Source: Paenibacillus sp. FSL K6-0276
GTDB lineage: Bacteria; Bacillota; Bacilli; Paenibacillales; Paenibacillaceae
NCBI RefSeq assembly: GCF_037977235.1
Contig: NZ_CP150276.1
Span: 4,216,001-4,280,000 of the forward strand
DNA length: 64,000 nt
Direction: 5' to 3'
Position numbers and translations under genes: made by a program. A model generated the notes under the pieces. It was not told the DNA's origin. It saw nothing but the letters and a program-made list of their open reading frames with translations, and searched no databases. This document shows, one piece after another, positions 51,843-60,752 of this stretch (within the stretch, counting starts at the first letter, position 1; each line of letters opens with the position of its first letter).

Positions 51843-53177
51843 TTACTTGGCAACAGCGGCTTGTTTAGCGATACGCTCAGGAACAATATCGTTGGCAATA
51901 AGATCATTATAGCTTTCACGACGCACTACAAGATCGCTTTGTCCGTTCTGAACGAACACTAAAGCTGGACGACGAAGCCGGTTATAGTTGCTCGCCATGG
52001 AGTAATTGTAAGCGCCTGTGCAGGCTACAGCCAACAGATCGCCGCTTTCAGCCTGCGGCAGCTCTACATCCCAGATCAGCATATCTCCGCTCTCGCAGCA
52101 TTTACCAGCTATGGAGACGGTCTCTGTAGCTTCATCATTAGCTCGATTTGCTAGTAATGCCTCGTATTTAGACTGGTACAACGCAGGACGTGGATTATCA
52201 GTCATTCCGCCATCTACCGCAACGTACTTGCGCACGCCAGGGATATCCTTGTTAGATCCTACAGTGTAAAGTGTAGTTCCTGCATCTCCAACAATACTGC
52301 GGCCCGGCTCTACCCAAATTTCAGGCAATGCACTATAGATTCCAGCAAAGTGAGTCTTCACTGCATCCGTAATCGCAGCCACATATTCAGAAACATGTAA
52401 CGGGGTATCCCCCTCAACATAACGAATACCGAACCCTCCACCCAAATTCACTACGCTGAAATCCACTTCTAGACCTTCTTTAACACTACGTGCAAAAGTC
52501 GCTACACGCTCAACAGCCAGCTGGAACCCATCCGTTTCAAAAATTTGTGAACCAATATGGGAATGCACACCAAGCAGTATTAGATTCTTTTTGCTGACTG
52601 CCGCTTTAACTGCCTCATAGGCCGATCCATTACCAATATCGAATCCAAATTTAGAATCCGTCTGACCAGTTGCGGTGTATTCATGCGTATGTGCTTCAAC
52701 GCCAGGCGTAACACGCAGTAAGATTTTAACCTTAACTTCCTTACGTGCTGCAATCGACTGCAAAAGATTAAGCTCTACCAGATTATCGACTACAAAGCAG
52801 CCGATCCCGGCATCAATCGCCATTTCGATCTCTTCAGACGTCTTATTGTTGCCATGAAAATGAATGCGTTCTGCCGGAAAGCCAGCCTGCAAAGCTGTAT
52901 AAAGTTCGCCATCAGATACAACATCAAGTGACAAACCTTCCTCATCAGCCAAACGTACCATTGCCATTACTGAAAACGCCTTGCTTGCGTAAGCTACTTG
53001 GAAACCAAGGCCGGAGGCTTTAAAAGCATCCATATATTCCCGGCAACGTTGTCTAACCAATTGCTCGTCCAATATATATAGCGGGGTTCCATATTCCGCT
53101 TTCAATTCAGTTACATCACATCCGCCGATCTCCAGATGCCCCGCATCGTTAATTCGGGTAGTACCGTGTAGAAACAT
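51843..53177 (-). CDS. lysA: Diaminopimelate decarboxylase
   Basis: LysA converts meso-diaminopimelate to lysine, using PLP. The 444-residue fold-type III enzyme has the PLP lysine in VAYASKAFS (about 63), the HSHIGSQ and NLGGGFGIRY segments and EPGRSIVGDAG, and the C-terminal barrel Cys in GKCCESGDML. It follows the spoVA genes, with a 126-bp gap holding no riboswitch that I can see. This order is the same as B. subtilis spoVAF-lysA. Confidence 0.95.
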   Translation of the reverse strand: MFLHGTTRINDAGHLEIGGCDVTELKAEYGTPLYILDEQLVRQRCREYMDAFKASGLGFQVAYASKAFSVMAMVRLADEEGLSLDVVSDGELYTALQAGFPAERIHFHGNNKTSEEIEMAIDAGIGCFVVDNLVELNLLQSIAARKEVKVKILLRVTPGVEAHTHEYTATGQTDSKFGFDIGNGSAYEAVKAAVSKKNLILLGVHSHIGSQIFETDGFQLAVERVATFARSVKEGLEVDFSVVNLGGGFGIRYVEGDTPLHVSEYVAAITDAVKTHFAGIYSALPEIWVEPGRSIVGDAGTTLYTVGSNKDIPGVRKYVAVDGGMTDNPRPALYQSKYEALLANRANDEATETVSIAGKCCESGDMLIWDVELPQAESGDLLAVACTGAYNYSMASNYNRLRRPALVFVQNGQSDLVVRRESYNDLIANDIVPERIAKQAAVAK

Positions 53178-53303
53178 TCTTTAGTCCTCCAATTTCTGTG
53201 GAATATCAAGGTTCCACCCTGTCTTAGTGTATTCAGTATAACAGACAGTGGGAACTCCATTGAATGGACTAATTTGCAGTAGTTTTGTATTTTCCTACGA
53301 TTG

Positions 53304-55382
53304 TTAATCATTCTTTTGAGAAGGCGGCACTCTTGTATTGTCTCTAGTTTTGTTGAAAGACGGCCTTGTCTTCGAGCTTAAGACTGGCTTGCGCAATAGA
53401 ATTTCACTCATAGCCTTTGCATTAAAAGGTATAAACGGCCACATATATGACGAGTTATAGGAGCGATGAGTCGTCAGGAAAATCGTAAGTAGCGTCGTGC
53501 CAATCATGAAACCTGGCACTTGGAATGCCGCAACGGCTACTAATAACACAAGCCTGACTATTCGATTCGCCAGACCCAGCTCATAACTCGGGGTTGCAAA
53601 CATACCGATGGAGGCTACAGCCATATACAGAACTACCTCGTTTACAAACAAACCGCTCTGTACCGCTATATCACCAATCAAAATGGCTGCAATCAGACCC
53701 ATCGCTGAGCCTAAAGGGGTTGGCGTGTGTACTGCGGCCATTCGCAGCAGATCAACCCCAAGCTCCACAATAAGAAATTGGGCGAGTAATGGAATTCTGG
53801 CAGTCTTCTGAGGGCCAATAAAATCCAGCACAGCTGGCTTTAGTTCAGGATGAATGACAAGCAACATCCATAGCGGCAGCAGGAACATAGACGCAAATAT
53901 ACCGATGAATCGGACCCACCGCAAATACGTACCCATAAAAGGAGTCTGGCGATTCTCCTCTGCATGCTGACATAGATCAAAAAATGTAGTCGGAAGAACA
54001 ATAACAATAGGCGAGGTATCTACAAACAGTATTACCCGTCCTTCTAATAAATTGGAGGCAACAACGTCAGGGCGTTCAGAATAACGCACCATAGGATATG
54101 GATTCCACCCACCGCCGACAATCGCCTCCTCCAATTGTTTATCTGCCAGAGGAATGCCATCGATATCAATGCTATTGATTTTATCGATAATAGACGTAAC
54201 CTGTGTTTTATCAACGATATCATCAATGTAAGCCACGCAGACATCCGTTTGTGTCCGTCGTCCAACCCGAAATAACTCATATTTCAACCCTGGATCACGA
54301 ACCCGTCTTCTGACAAGCGATATATTGCTCAGTAGAGTCTCTGTAAAACCGTCGCGCGCACCGCGCACCACCCGATCAATCGAAGGCTCGGCGGGACTGC
54401 GACTAGGGTAAGAACGAGTATCCATGATGATAACTTTGTTCTCACCTTCGATGAATAGCACGCTCAAACCTTCTAGTACCTTTTCGATACTTTCACTTAA
54501 TGAATTACCCTCTTCCACCTGTATGTGAGGGACGTATTCATTCATGAAGCTTGATAGCACACCCGTAGACAGATTCTCAGATGTGAGATAAGTCAGACGT
54601 TTTAGTATGTCATCAGTTACATCTGTATTAGTAAATCCACTTAAACAGAGTAGAGCTGTCTTATGTCCGCCAAAGGACATCTGTCTAAACGTTACATCAA
54701 AGCTTGTTCCCAGCCCCATTACCTCAGTCAGTGTTTGTTTCGTATCTTGCAGGGAAGTTGAGATTTCATCATTTCCTTGCCAGTAAATGACGGATTCCTT
54801 TAACGAGTTGGAGTGCTCGCTATCACGTTTCTTTTGCAGCTTACTGGTTCCCTTTTTGCTGGTGTTATCCTGTGACTCTTGCTGGGCTTGCTTCTTGGAT
54901 GGTTTGGACTTTGGTGTCACTTGGACTTGAGATTCTTCCCCGGTCTCTGTTGCCGCCTCTGATCCGCCTGCTAGTTGGGCATTCTGATCTTGCGCCTCAC
55001 CTTCGGATTCCGAGTCAGAATCTAAGCCGAATAATCTGGCAAAAAATCCTTTACTCGGCGCGTCCTGCTCCTGATTACCAAGCTCATCTGATGCTTCTGC
55101 ATCCTGTTGACCTGAATCCGGCTGAGCCGAGGTCTCTGCACCCTCTACTTCTGTCCCTAGCTCCGCAGATGCTTCAGCATCCTGCTGCCCTTGACTCGTT
55201 TCATCTGTAGGAGCATTTTCCGCAGAATCTGCACTTACACTGGTCATAGAAGCTCCATCAGCTTCTGTGTGATCTGCCACTAGATCCGCTGCAGTATTCT
55301 TCATTGCTGCGGCAGCCGCAGCATTTTCTTCCTGATGGTCCTCCTCCGGCGCAGAATCACCGCTGTGAATATATTTGCTCAT
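53304..55382 (-). CDS. spoVAF: SpoVAF / GerA-family spore membrane protein with long N-terminal extension
   Basis: The 692-residue protein has the GerA/SpoVAF core from about residue 200: a soluble domain and then about five membrane helices (520-660; MFLLPLWMLLV, LAQFLIVELGVDLLR, ATPSYELGLANRIVR). Residues 1-195 are a low-complexity, mostly acidic extension rich in Ala, Glu, Gln and Ser, containing a 12-residue repeat (GQQDAEAS[A/D]ELG, at 65 and 91) and turning basic near 155-190. B. subtilis SpoVAF is about 490 residues without it. ATG at 55382 has GGGGGG upstream. Neighbours spoVAB and lysA support the name over a GerA receptor. Confidence 0.88.
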   Translation of the reverse strand: MSKYIHSGDSAPEEDHQEENAAAAAAMKNTAADLVADHTEADGASMTSVSADSAENAPTDETSQGQQDAEASAELGTEVEGAETSAQPDSGQQDAEASDELGNQEQDAPSKGFFARLFGLDSDSESEGEAQDQNAQLAGGSEAATETGEESQVQVTPKSKPSKKQAQQESQDNTSKKGTSKLQKKRDSEHSNSLKESVIYWQGNDEISTSLQDTKQTLTEVMGLGTSFDVTFRQMSFGGHKTALLCLSGFTNTDVTDDILKRLTYLTSENLSTGVLSSFMNEYVPHIQVEEGNSLSESIEKVLEGLSVLFIEGENKVIIMDTRSYPSRSPAEPSIDRVVRGARDGFTETLLSNISLVRRRVRDPGLKYELFRVGRRTQTDVCVAYIDDIVDKTQVTSIIDKINSIDIDGIPLADKQLEEAIVGGGWNPYPMVRYSERPDVVASNLLEGRVILFVDTSPIVIVLPTTFFDLCQHAEENRQTPFMGTYLRWVRFIGIFASMFLLPLWMLLVIHPELKPAVLDFIGPQKTARIPLLAQFLIVELGVDLLRMAAVHTPTPLGSAMGLIAAILIGDIAVQSGLFVNEVVLYMAVASIGMFATPSYELGLANRIVRLVLLVAVAAFQVPGFMIGTTLLTIFLTTHRSYNSSYMWPFIPFNAKAMSEILLRKPVLSSKTRPSFNKTRDNTRVPPSQKND

Positions 55383-55398
55383 ATACATAACCCCCCGT

Positions 55399-55824
55399 TT
55401 ACTGTCGGTATACAAACCAGTCGAACAAAGAACCCGCGACCTTCCCGCTTACCATCGCCATTAACAGCCCGAATAGATAATGTGTCATATTCAAACGTTT
55501 CGCGAGTATCGGCAGCACATTTAATACTTCGGTCAAAGCTGCAGCGAGCATCCCGACAAAAATCCCGTCAAAAAGTCCTATACCAAGTTCAACCAAAGGA
55601 CCTGAGGATATTTTCCAATTCCAAAAATCACTTACCGTACCTAACAATGATCCGCCTACCATTGCACCTTCGTACCAGTGTACTTTATCGTAGGAAGAGG
55701 TTAATTGAGCCAGACGGGGCACCATATCGAGCACAACAATTAATGCGATCACCCCGCCACCAACTGCGATCCCACCCGCAATACCCAGCAGTAAATTAAG
55801 TCCCAAAGATAAAGGTGCTGTCAT
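55399..55824 (-). CDS. spoVAB: Stage V sporulation protein AB
   Basis: The 141-residue membrane protein has about four helices with glycine-rich segments (GIAGGIAVGGGVIALIVVL, YEGAMVGGSLLGTV), as in SpoVAB. SpoVA proteins move Ca-dipicolinate into the forespore. It starts 2 bp after spoVAA and ends 16 bp before spoVAF. spoVAC, spoVAD and spoVAE, which lie here in B. subtilis, are missing from this place. Confidence 0.92.
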   Translation of the reverse strand: MTAPLSLGLNLLLGIAGGIAVGGGVIALIVVLDMVPRLAQLTSSYDKVHWYEGAMVGGSLLGTVSDFWNWKISSGPLVELGIGLFDGIFVGMLAAALTEVLNVLPILAKRLNMTHYLFGLLMAMVSGKVAGSLFDWFVYRQ

Positions 55825-55826
55825 CT

Positions 55827-56483
55827 TCAGTCCTCCATGTTCTCCGGTTGTTTTTCTCCACGACGCCTCATTTTGCTGTACTCCTCATTGACGACGTAAT
55901 GATCGATATTTTTCTGATACAGGTACATTTCCACTTCTAGCGGTGTAGGCTCCTCATTCCACTTCTTCTTAAATAAATGGTTGAAAAAAATGACCATTCC
56001 AAAACCGATTCCAACTGAATAAGCAATCTGAAAAACAATCGGATGCTCATCACGATGTCCGGTTATCATCTCCACAATTCGGATTTGTACCTCCAGCATG
56101 TTTACATCTGCATGGAAATTCATGATTGTAAGCGCAGATCCAAAGAATAACAGCAGCCACACTAATACAAACATCGCTACTGAAGGCTTCTTTCTCTCCA
56201 TCGGGCCCTCAATCTGCACAATCGTCCTACCTTCACCGATCGGCTCAATCACTGCATCCGGAAGAAGCTCATGGATGAGAGGAATAACCATAAGCAGATC
56301 GATCAAAATTAGGTTACCATCACTTTGCTTCGGCTCTTTTAGCAGAATAGATTCCAATGACTCCTTAAGCTCTGGCTCAGCAATCAAGAAAGCAATATCA
56401 CCCAGCGTGATATCTTTACCTTTGGGCACCGACACACGGTTCTTAAGCTGTATATAGATGGCGGGAGCAGAATGTTGTTTCAT
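55827..56483 (-). CDS. spoVAA: Stage V sporulation protein AA
   Basis: The 218-residue protein has a cytoplasmic N-terminal domain (about 1-95), a membrane helix (about 105-125), a short loop and a second helix (about 153-175), and a charged C-terminal tail, as in SpoVAA. AGGAGG precedes the ATG. It starts the spoVAA-AB-AF-lysA group. A sequence CATACTA upstream fits a sigma-G -10 element. Confidence 0.9.
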   Translation of the reverse strand: MKQHSAPAIYIQLKNRVSVPKGKDITLGDIAFLIAEPELKESLESILLKEPKQSDGNLILIDLLMVIPLIHELLPDAVIEPIGEGRTIVQIEGPMERKKPSVAMFVLVWLLLFFGSALTIMNFHADVNMLEVQIRIVEMITGHRDEHPIVFQIAYSVGIGFGMVIFFNHLFKKKWNEEPTPLEVEMYLYQKNIDHYVVNEEYSKMRRRGEKQPENMED

Positions 56484-56534
56484 CCGCAGTCCTCCTAAAG
56501 GTTGTGGTGAAGTAGCTCCGGTGCAAGATAACGG

Positions 56535-56565
56535 TAGTATGGGAGTAAAGCCTTAATTTTACTCT
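56535..56565 (-). promoter_or_regulatory. Possible sigma-G promoter of the spoVA genes
   Basis: On the minus strand CATACTA (56541-56535) matches the sigma-G -10 pattern, with a GTAAAAT-like -35 about 15-17 bases upstream. Sigma-G control of spoVA is known in B. subtilis; the assignment here is tentative. Confidence 0.35.
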
Positions 56566-56590
56566 TGAAGCTCTGAATCAATTTCCAAAG

Positions 56591-57064
56591 ATGCTGAAAT
56601 GCAAGTTGTTCGTTTGCCTGTCTCTCGTGTTTAGTATGTGTTTCAACTTTGTGAATAACAAACCCGCGGAGGCTGCTGCGACTTTTGCAAAAGGGGCGGA
56701 TGTAGGCTGGCTATCGGAGATGGAATACTATAATTGGTCTTTTTATAATGATACTGGTGTGAAGCAAGATCTACTGCAAATTCTCAAAGAACATGGGCTT
56801 TCGAATCATGATTGACTTTCATTACAGTGATACATGGGCAGACCCTGGCAATCAGAAGAAACCTGCCTGGACCAGCAAGTACTTTACAGCTCTAAAGACA
56901 GCGGTATATGACCATACCTATGATGTAATGAACACACTCAAATCGAATGGCGTTACTCCAGAATGGGTTTAGGTAGGGAATGAGACGAATAATGGAATGC
57001 TGTGGGAGGATGGAAAAGCTTCTGTGAGCATGAGTAATTTTGCCGCGTTGATCAATTCGGGATT
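56591..57064 (+). pseudogene. Broken GH53 endo-beta-1,4-galactanase, N-terminal half
   Basis: An open frame from 56591 has a signal peptide and GADVGWLSEMEYYNW...GVKQDLLQILKEHG, the start of a GH53 arabinogalactan galactanase, and stops after 74 residues. In another frame the text resumes as MIDFHYSDTWADPG, so about 45 residues are lost at the joint. That frame has TAG in place of Gln at EWV*VGNE, the acid/base Glu region, and homology ends near FAALINSG. Deletion, frameshift and nonsense change together make it non-functional. Confidence 0.88.
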
Positions 57065-57106
57065 CTTCTGGAAAACCAACGATAGCATTGGATGCCTTTT
57101 TGAATT

Positions 57107-57153
57107 AAAAAAAGAAGACAGCCATGGCGCTAAACCATAGGCTGTCTTCTTGT
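57107..57153. terminator. Terminator between the two GH53 remnants
   Basis: AAGAAGACAGCC/GGCTGTCTTCTT perfect arms, with T-rich flanks on both strands, lie between the convergent remnants. Confidence 0.8.
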
Positions 57154-57169
57154 TCTATCCCAGAGATTC

Positions 57170-57863
57170 TTAAAAATGGAGCGAATCCAGTTTCTTACCT
57201 TCAAAATTTAACAAGGCTAAATTGGACCTGGCGTTCTCATGGCCAACGGACCATTCCTTTTGCGAAGGAATCCAATCGGGCTCCCAGTAATAAAAGCCGA
57301 TACCTTTTCCGTTAGGTGTATTCTCAATATAAGCTTATGAAATCCTTCATATACTTAGCCTGACCCTCTACTGTGGCTGGATAACCTTCATGCAGCTGAG
57401 TTTCCTCATTAACAATTACGGAAAAGCCCTCAGGTGCATTCAACGTCCACGGATAGACTGTTTCCACCACAACGATTTCCTTGTTATAACGCAGCGCTAA
57501 TTCGTTCAGGTTATGCTGCAAGTCGTCCAAAGTACCATGCCACCAAGAGTAGAAAGATAATCCGATAACATCAAAATGGACACCATGTTCTAAGAACCGA
57601 TCATAAAAGTTACGGCTTGCTGGATGATCAGCCCCGCGGTCAATGTGGATCATGATGGACAAGTCAGAATTGACGGATTTTGCACCCGATATACCTGCTT
57701 TAACTAGCATAGTGAACTGCTCCCACTGCTCCGGAGTATCACAATCTCCATCCACCTTGCCCTCTCCCCATAACATGCCTGGCGTAATCTCGTTACCGAT
57801 CTGCACCATATCGGGCTGCGTGCTTTGGGACTGTAAAGCCCCAAGAACCTGCATTCCAGTCAT
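57170..57863 (-). pseudogene. Broken GH53 endo-beta-1,4-galactanase, C-terminal half, second copy
   Basis: The minus strand encodes about 230 residues of a GH53 enzyme: VQIGNEITPGMLW (acid/base Glu), FDVIGLSFYSWWHG, and VVVETVYPW (nucleophile Glu). The frame breaks at DFIS near 57335 and continues in another frame as NTPNGKGIGFYYWEPDW..., WSVGHENARSNLALL to TAA at 57170. The N-terminal half is missing; sequence beyond 57863 is unrelated. It differs from the plus-strand remnant where both cover the same region, so it was a separate gene. Confidence 0.85.
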
Positions 57864-57900
57864 CCCTTTATATAGTTAGTTTCATTCAATTAGAGTCGGT

Positions 57901-58860
57901 TCAGAGCGTTTGTGGTTTGGATTGTTGACTCGATATAAAGAATAAAGCGGTCCAGATCAACGCGAACCCGATAATTTGCGGTAGGGTGACGAGCTGATGG
58001 AATACGATCCAGTTAATAATTACTCCCGTCATAGGGAAGCTTAGTTCAGCCAAAGTAGCGAAGGAAGCTTTGGTAGTGCTGAGCCCTTTGTAATACATTA
58101 GCATACTGAGTAGGCCTGGTAGCAAAGCCTGCAGCAACAAATTAATAGCTATGGCAGCAGATGCACCAAATCCACCATTAATCTGCCAAGGAGCTCCTTC
58201 TAGTGTGGTGATAACGAAGAGCAAAGGTAGCGCTAATATAAATCGCAGGGAAGTCACTGTCTCATATTTCATAGACCCAAGTAGATAACGCCCCATTACT
58301 GTCGATCCACCCCACAATGCGGCAGCTCCTAAAGCCATCAGACTGCTAACGCCGATAAAGTTGTTCACATGTCCGAATGGAATACTCCAGCCAAAGGTCA
58401 ACAGATAAGTTCCTACCAGCGCCACACCAATGAGGAGTCCAAAATTTTTGGGCAGACGTTCTTTAAGAATTAAGGCTGCGAGACCGATAGCGAATAATGG
58501 CTGAAGCTTCTGTAGCAATAGCACTGCATTCAAATCTCCACTGGAAAGAGCCATTGTAAATAGGATGGTTGCCCCAGCAGAACCTCCCCATGATACAATT
58601 AACAGGGCGCCTATTTGGCGTAGACCGACACCTTTAAGCTCGGCACGGTGACGCCATAGAACCGGTGAAGCTGCCAAGAAGAGCACAACATGCTCCAAAA
58701 GGACAATTTGCGACGAAGTCAACGACTTCAAGAGGATAATACGAAAGAGCGGATCAACGCCCCATAGTGCTGCACCGAACACAACGAGCCAAAACCCACT
58801 GCGTATCGGGGACGTGCTGCTGACCTTATTTGCTGATGATGAAGCACTTACATTACTCAT
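57901..58860 (-). CDS. EamA/DMT-family transporter under FMN riboswitch control, probable flavin transporter
   Basis: The 319-residue protein has ten predicted membrane helices in two EamA repeats (about 25-150 and 165-305), typical of the drug/metabolite transporter superfamily. Its only regulatory leader is an FMN riboswitch with a terminator between aptamer and ATG. FMN-regulated DMT proteins such as RibN of Proteobacteria import riboflavin, so a flavin transporter is the best guess; family members also transport amino acids or other metabolites. The functional call rests on the riboswitch. Confidence 0.8.
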   Translation of the reverse strand: MSNVSASSSANKVSSTSPIRSGFWLVVFGAALWGVDPLFRIILLKSLTSSQIVLLEHVVLFLAASPVLWRHRAELKGVGLRQIGALLIVSWGGSAGATILFTMALSSGDLNAVLLLQKLQPLFAIGLAALILKERLPKNFGLLIGVALVGTYLLTFGWSIPFGHVNNFIGVSSLMALGAAALWGGSTVMGRYLLGSMKYETVTSLRFILALPLLFVITTLEGAPWQINGGFGASAAIAINLLLQALLPGLLSMLMYYKGLSTTKASFATLAELSFPMTGVIINWIVFHQLVTLPQIIGFALIWTALFFISSQQSKPQTL

Positions 58861-58901
58861 AATCCCATTCTCCTTGTCGATACAAACCCTCGATAAGAGA
58901 C

Positions 58902-58940
58902 CAAAAACCCCCGAATCACCATAAAAGGTCGACTCGGGGG
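58902..58940 (-). terminator. Expression-platform terminator of the DMT FMN riboswitch
   Basis: CCCCCGA/TCGGGGG arms followed by TTTTTGG on the minus strand lie between the FMN aptamer and the transporter ATG. Confidence 0.83.
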
Positions 58941-58986
58941 CATTATCAATAAAGACGTACAGGATAGACTCCTAGCGCCTTTATCT

Positions 58987-59136
58987 TATGATCCTCTCCC
59001 ATCCGGACTTTACCGTCGGCTCTGGATTCACACCAGATCAGTCACTTCTCTGCAAGCAGAACAAGTGAGTCGCGGGCTCAGTTCGCTTTGAACATTACCG
59101 CCGGTTGGGAATTTCACCCTACCCCGAGAATCTTGT
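58987..59136 (-). ncRNA. FMN riboswitch (RFN element) of the DMT transporter
   Basis: The minus strand reads TCGGGGTAGGGTGAAATTCCC, AACCGGCGGTAATG, GAGCCCGCGACTC, then GATCTGGTGTGAATCCAGAGCCGACGGT and AAAGTCCGGATGGGAGAGG, the full RFN consensus. The rest of the 59137-59343 gap holds only AT-rich sequence and the ribosome binding site of the next plus-strand gene. Confidence 0.96.
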
Positions 59137-59343
59137 ATTCCGTTGTTTTTTTCACAACCTCAGAATAAACCTCTTCTTGCCATTCGTCCAGTACTTTATG
59201 AAAATATACATAAATTTTTCATGTATTACAGCTTTTTATTACATATTCTTTCGACATTATTCTACTGATTCATCCAAAAAGCTACTGTATAATGAAATTA
59301 TGTTATTTTTCCATACTTTAACAATAAATACAAGGAGGCTGTT

Positions 59344-60534
59344 ATGAAAGAATCATTTTGGATGAAGGAGTCATTCTGGACAAAGTTATTGTTCTCCTTT
59401 TTTGCTGTAGGAGGAATAGCTTTTTTAGGATTTATAGGGTTTATCTTTACTGCACTTTCTGGAGGACTTATTTTTTATACACCACTTGTAGTGGTTCTAT
59501 CTATTGTAATAGCCATCTATGTTGTACTCCTAATTTTTAATGTTTTATCCCGAAAAATAAGATACGTTGTATTGTTATCCATCGTCGGTCTTAGCCTGCT
59601 GGCTACCGCTGGACATGAGATTAAGGAAGCTTACATCAGCAGTATTGCCACAGTTGATGATCGGGAGGTCAATCTGAAGCAGTATGAGCCTTTTGCAGAG
59701 AATTCCAAAGTAGTTAATTTGGATGAACCTACTACTTTTCATATCGACAGTGATCCGCCTAGATTAGATGGTGCAACCGCACTCTACCCACTGTATTCAG
59801 CTTTTGTGCAATCTGCTTATCCTGTGGGCAATTATAATCCGTATAATTTTCAAACGAGTCAAGTGATTTGCAGTAGCACACCCGAAGCTTACAAAAGACT
59901 AATTGAAGGTGAAACCGATATTATTTTTGTCGCTGCTCCTTCTCTTGCACAGCAGAAACATGCGAAGCGAAAAGGTGTCGAACTGAAACTCACACCCATC
60001 GGCCGCGAGGCTTTCGTATTTTTTGTGAATAAACGAAATGCTGTAACCGGACTATCTACTGCTCAGCTTAAAGATATCTACGCAGGTAAGATCACAAATT
60101 GGAAGGATGTTGGTGGTCCTAATAACCGAATTCGCGCTTTTCAACGGCCAGAAGATAGCGGAAGTCAGACCATGCTTCAAAAGTTTATGGGAGATACTCC
60201 ACTCATGACACCGCCTCAAGAAGATATTGCGGATATTATGAGCGGAATCATTCAACAAACCTCCAGCTATCGCAATTATAAAAATGCACTCGGTTACAGC
60301 TTCTTATTTTATGCCTCAGAAATGAATCAAAGTGGGGAAATCGCACTACTAGCCATCGATGGTGTAAAGCCCGACAAAGAGAGTATTCGCAGTGGACAGT
60401 ACCCTTTAGCCACAGAATTTTATGCTGTAACCGCTCAAAATAACAATCCTAATATCCAGCCATTCCTAGATTGGCTTCAATCTTCACAGGGGCAGGAATT
60501 GGTTGAGAAAACCGGTTATACTTCTTTGAAATAA
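59344..60534 (+). CDS. Membrane-tethered PstS-like substrate-binding protein
   Basis: The 396-residue protein has three N-terminal membrane helices (about 12-37, 40-64 and 70-90) fused to a periplasmic-binding domain of the phosphate-binding (PBP_like_2/PstS) type from about 120: LDGATALYPLYSAFV, TDIIFVAAPS, TGLSTAQLKDIYAGKITNWKDVGG and RPEDSGSQTML. No pst permease genes are adjacent, so it may sense or capture a ligand alone. The first 12 residues are a tandem duplication (MKESFW twice), matching an 18-bp near-repeat in DNA. AGGAGG lies five bases before the first ATG. Confidence 0.83.
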   Translation: MKESFWMKESFWTKLLFSFFAVGGIAFLGFIGFIFTALSGGLIFYTPLVVVLSIVIAIYVVLLIFNVLSRKIRYVVLLSIVGLSLLATAGHEIKEAYISSIATVDDREVNLKQYEPFAENSKVVNLDEPTTFHIDSDPPRLDGATALYPLYSAFVQSAYPVGNYNPYNFQTSQVICSSTPEAYKRLIEGETDIIFVAAPSLAQQKHAKRKGVELKLTPIGREAFVFFVNKRNAVTGLSTAQLKDIYAGKITNWKDVGGPNNRIRAFQRPEDSGSQTMLQKFMGDTPLMTPPQEDIADIMSGIIQQTSSYRNYKNALGYSFLFYASEMNQSGEIALLAIDGVKPDKESIRSGQYPLATEFYAVTAQNNNPNIQPFLDWLQSSQGQELVEKTGYTSLK

Positions 60535-60547
60535 AATCGTCTTATCT

Positions 60548-60596
60548 AAAAGGGTCAGCAGCACTCCTAGAATCTATGAGTGTAGCTGCTCCTTTT
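60548..60596 (+). terminator. Terminator of the PstS-like gene
   Basis: AAAGGgTCAGCAGCACTC pairs with GAGTGTAGCTGCTCCTTTT, ending in a T-rich tail. Confidence 0.75.
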
Positions 60597-60752
60597 CATT
60601 TTATCTAGAGAAATCCCCCCTTTTTTCTCTCTAGTAAAGCGCAACTTTTGGAAACTATTGTCGTTTAAGATTTATATAAGCTGAAACTGCATCAAAGGAA
60701 GAAAAAGTAAGAATTGCTAGAGACCAAGAAACGGGGATGGTAGGGATTGCAG

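Noticed and set aside
53178..53303. Possible lysine riboswitch before lysA
   Set aside because: The gap is only 126 bp and none of the conserved L-box elements can be found.
55335..55799. 154-residue plus-strand frame over spoVAB
   Set aside because: It is antisense to spoVAB, with no domain and no site.
59105..59347. 80-residue plus-strand frame
   Set aside because: It runs through the antisense of an FMN riboswitch and AT-rich spacer into the next gene start.
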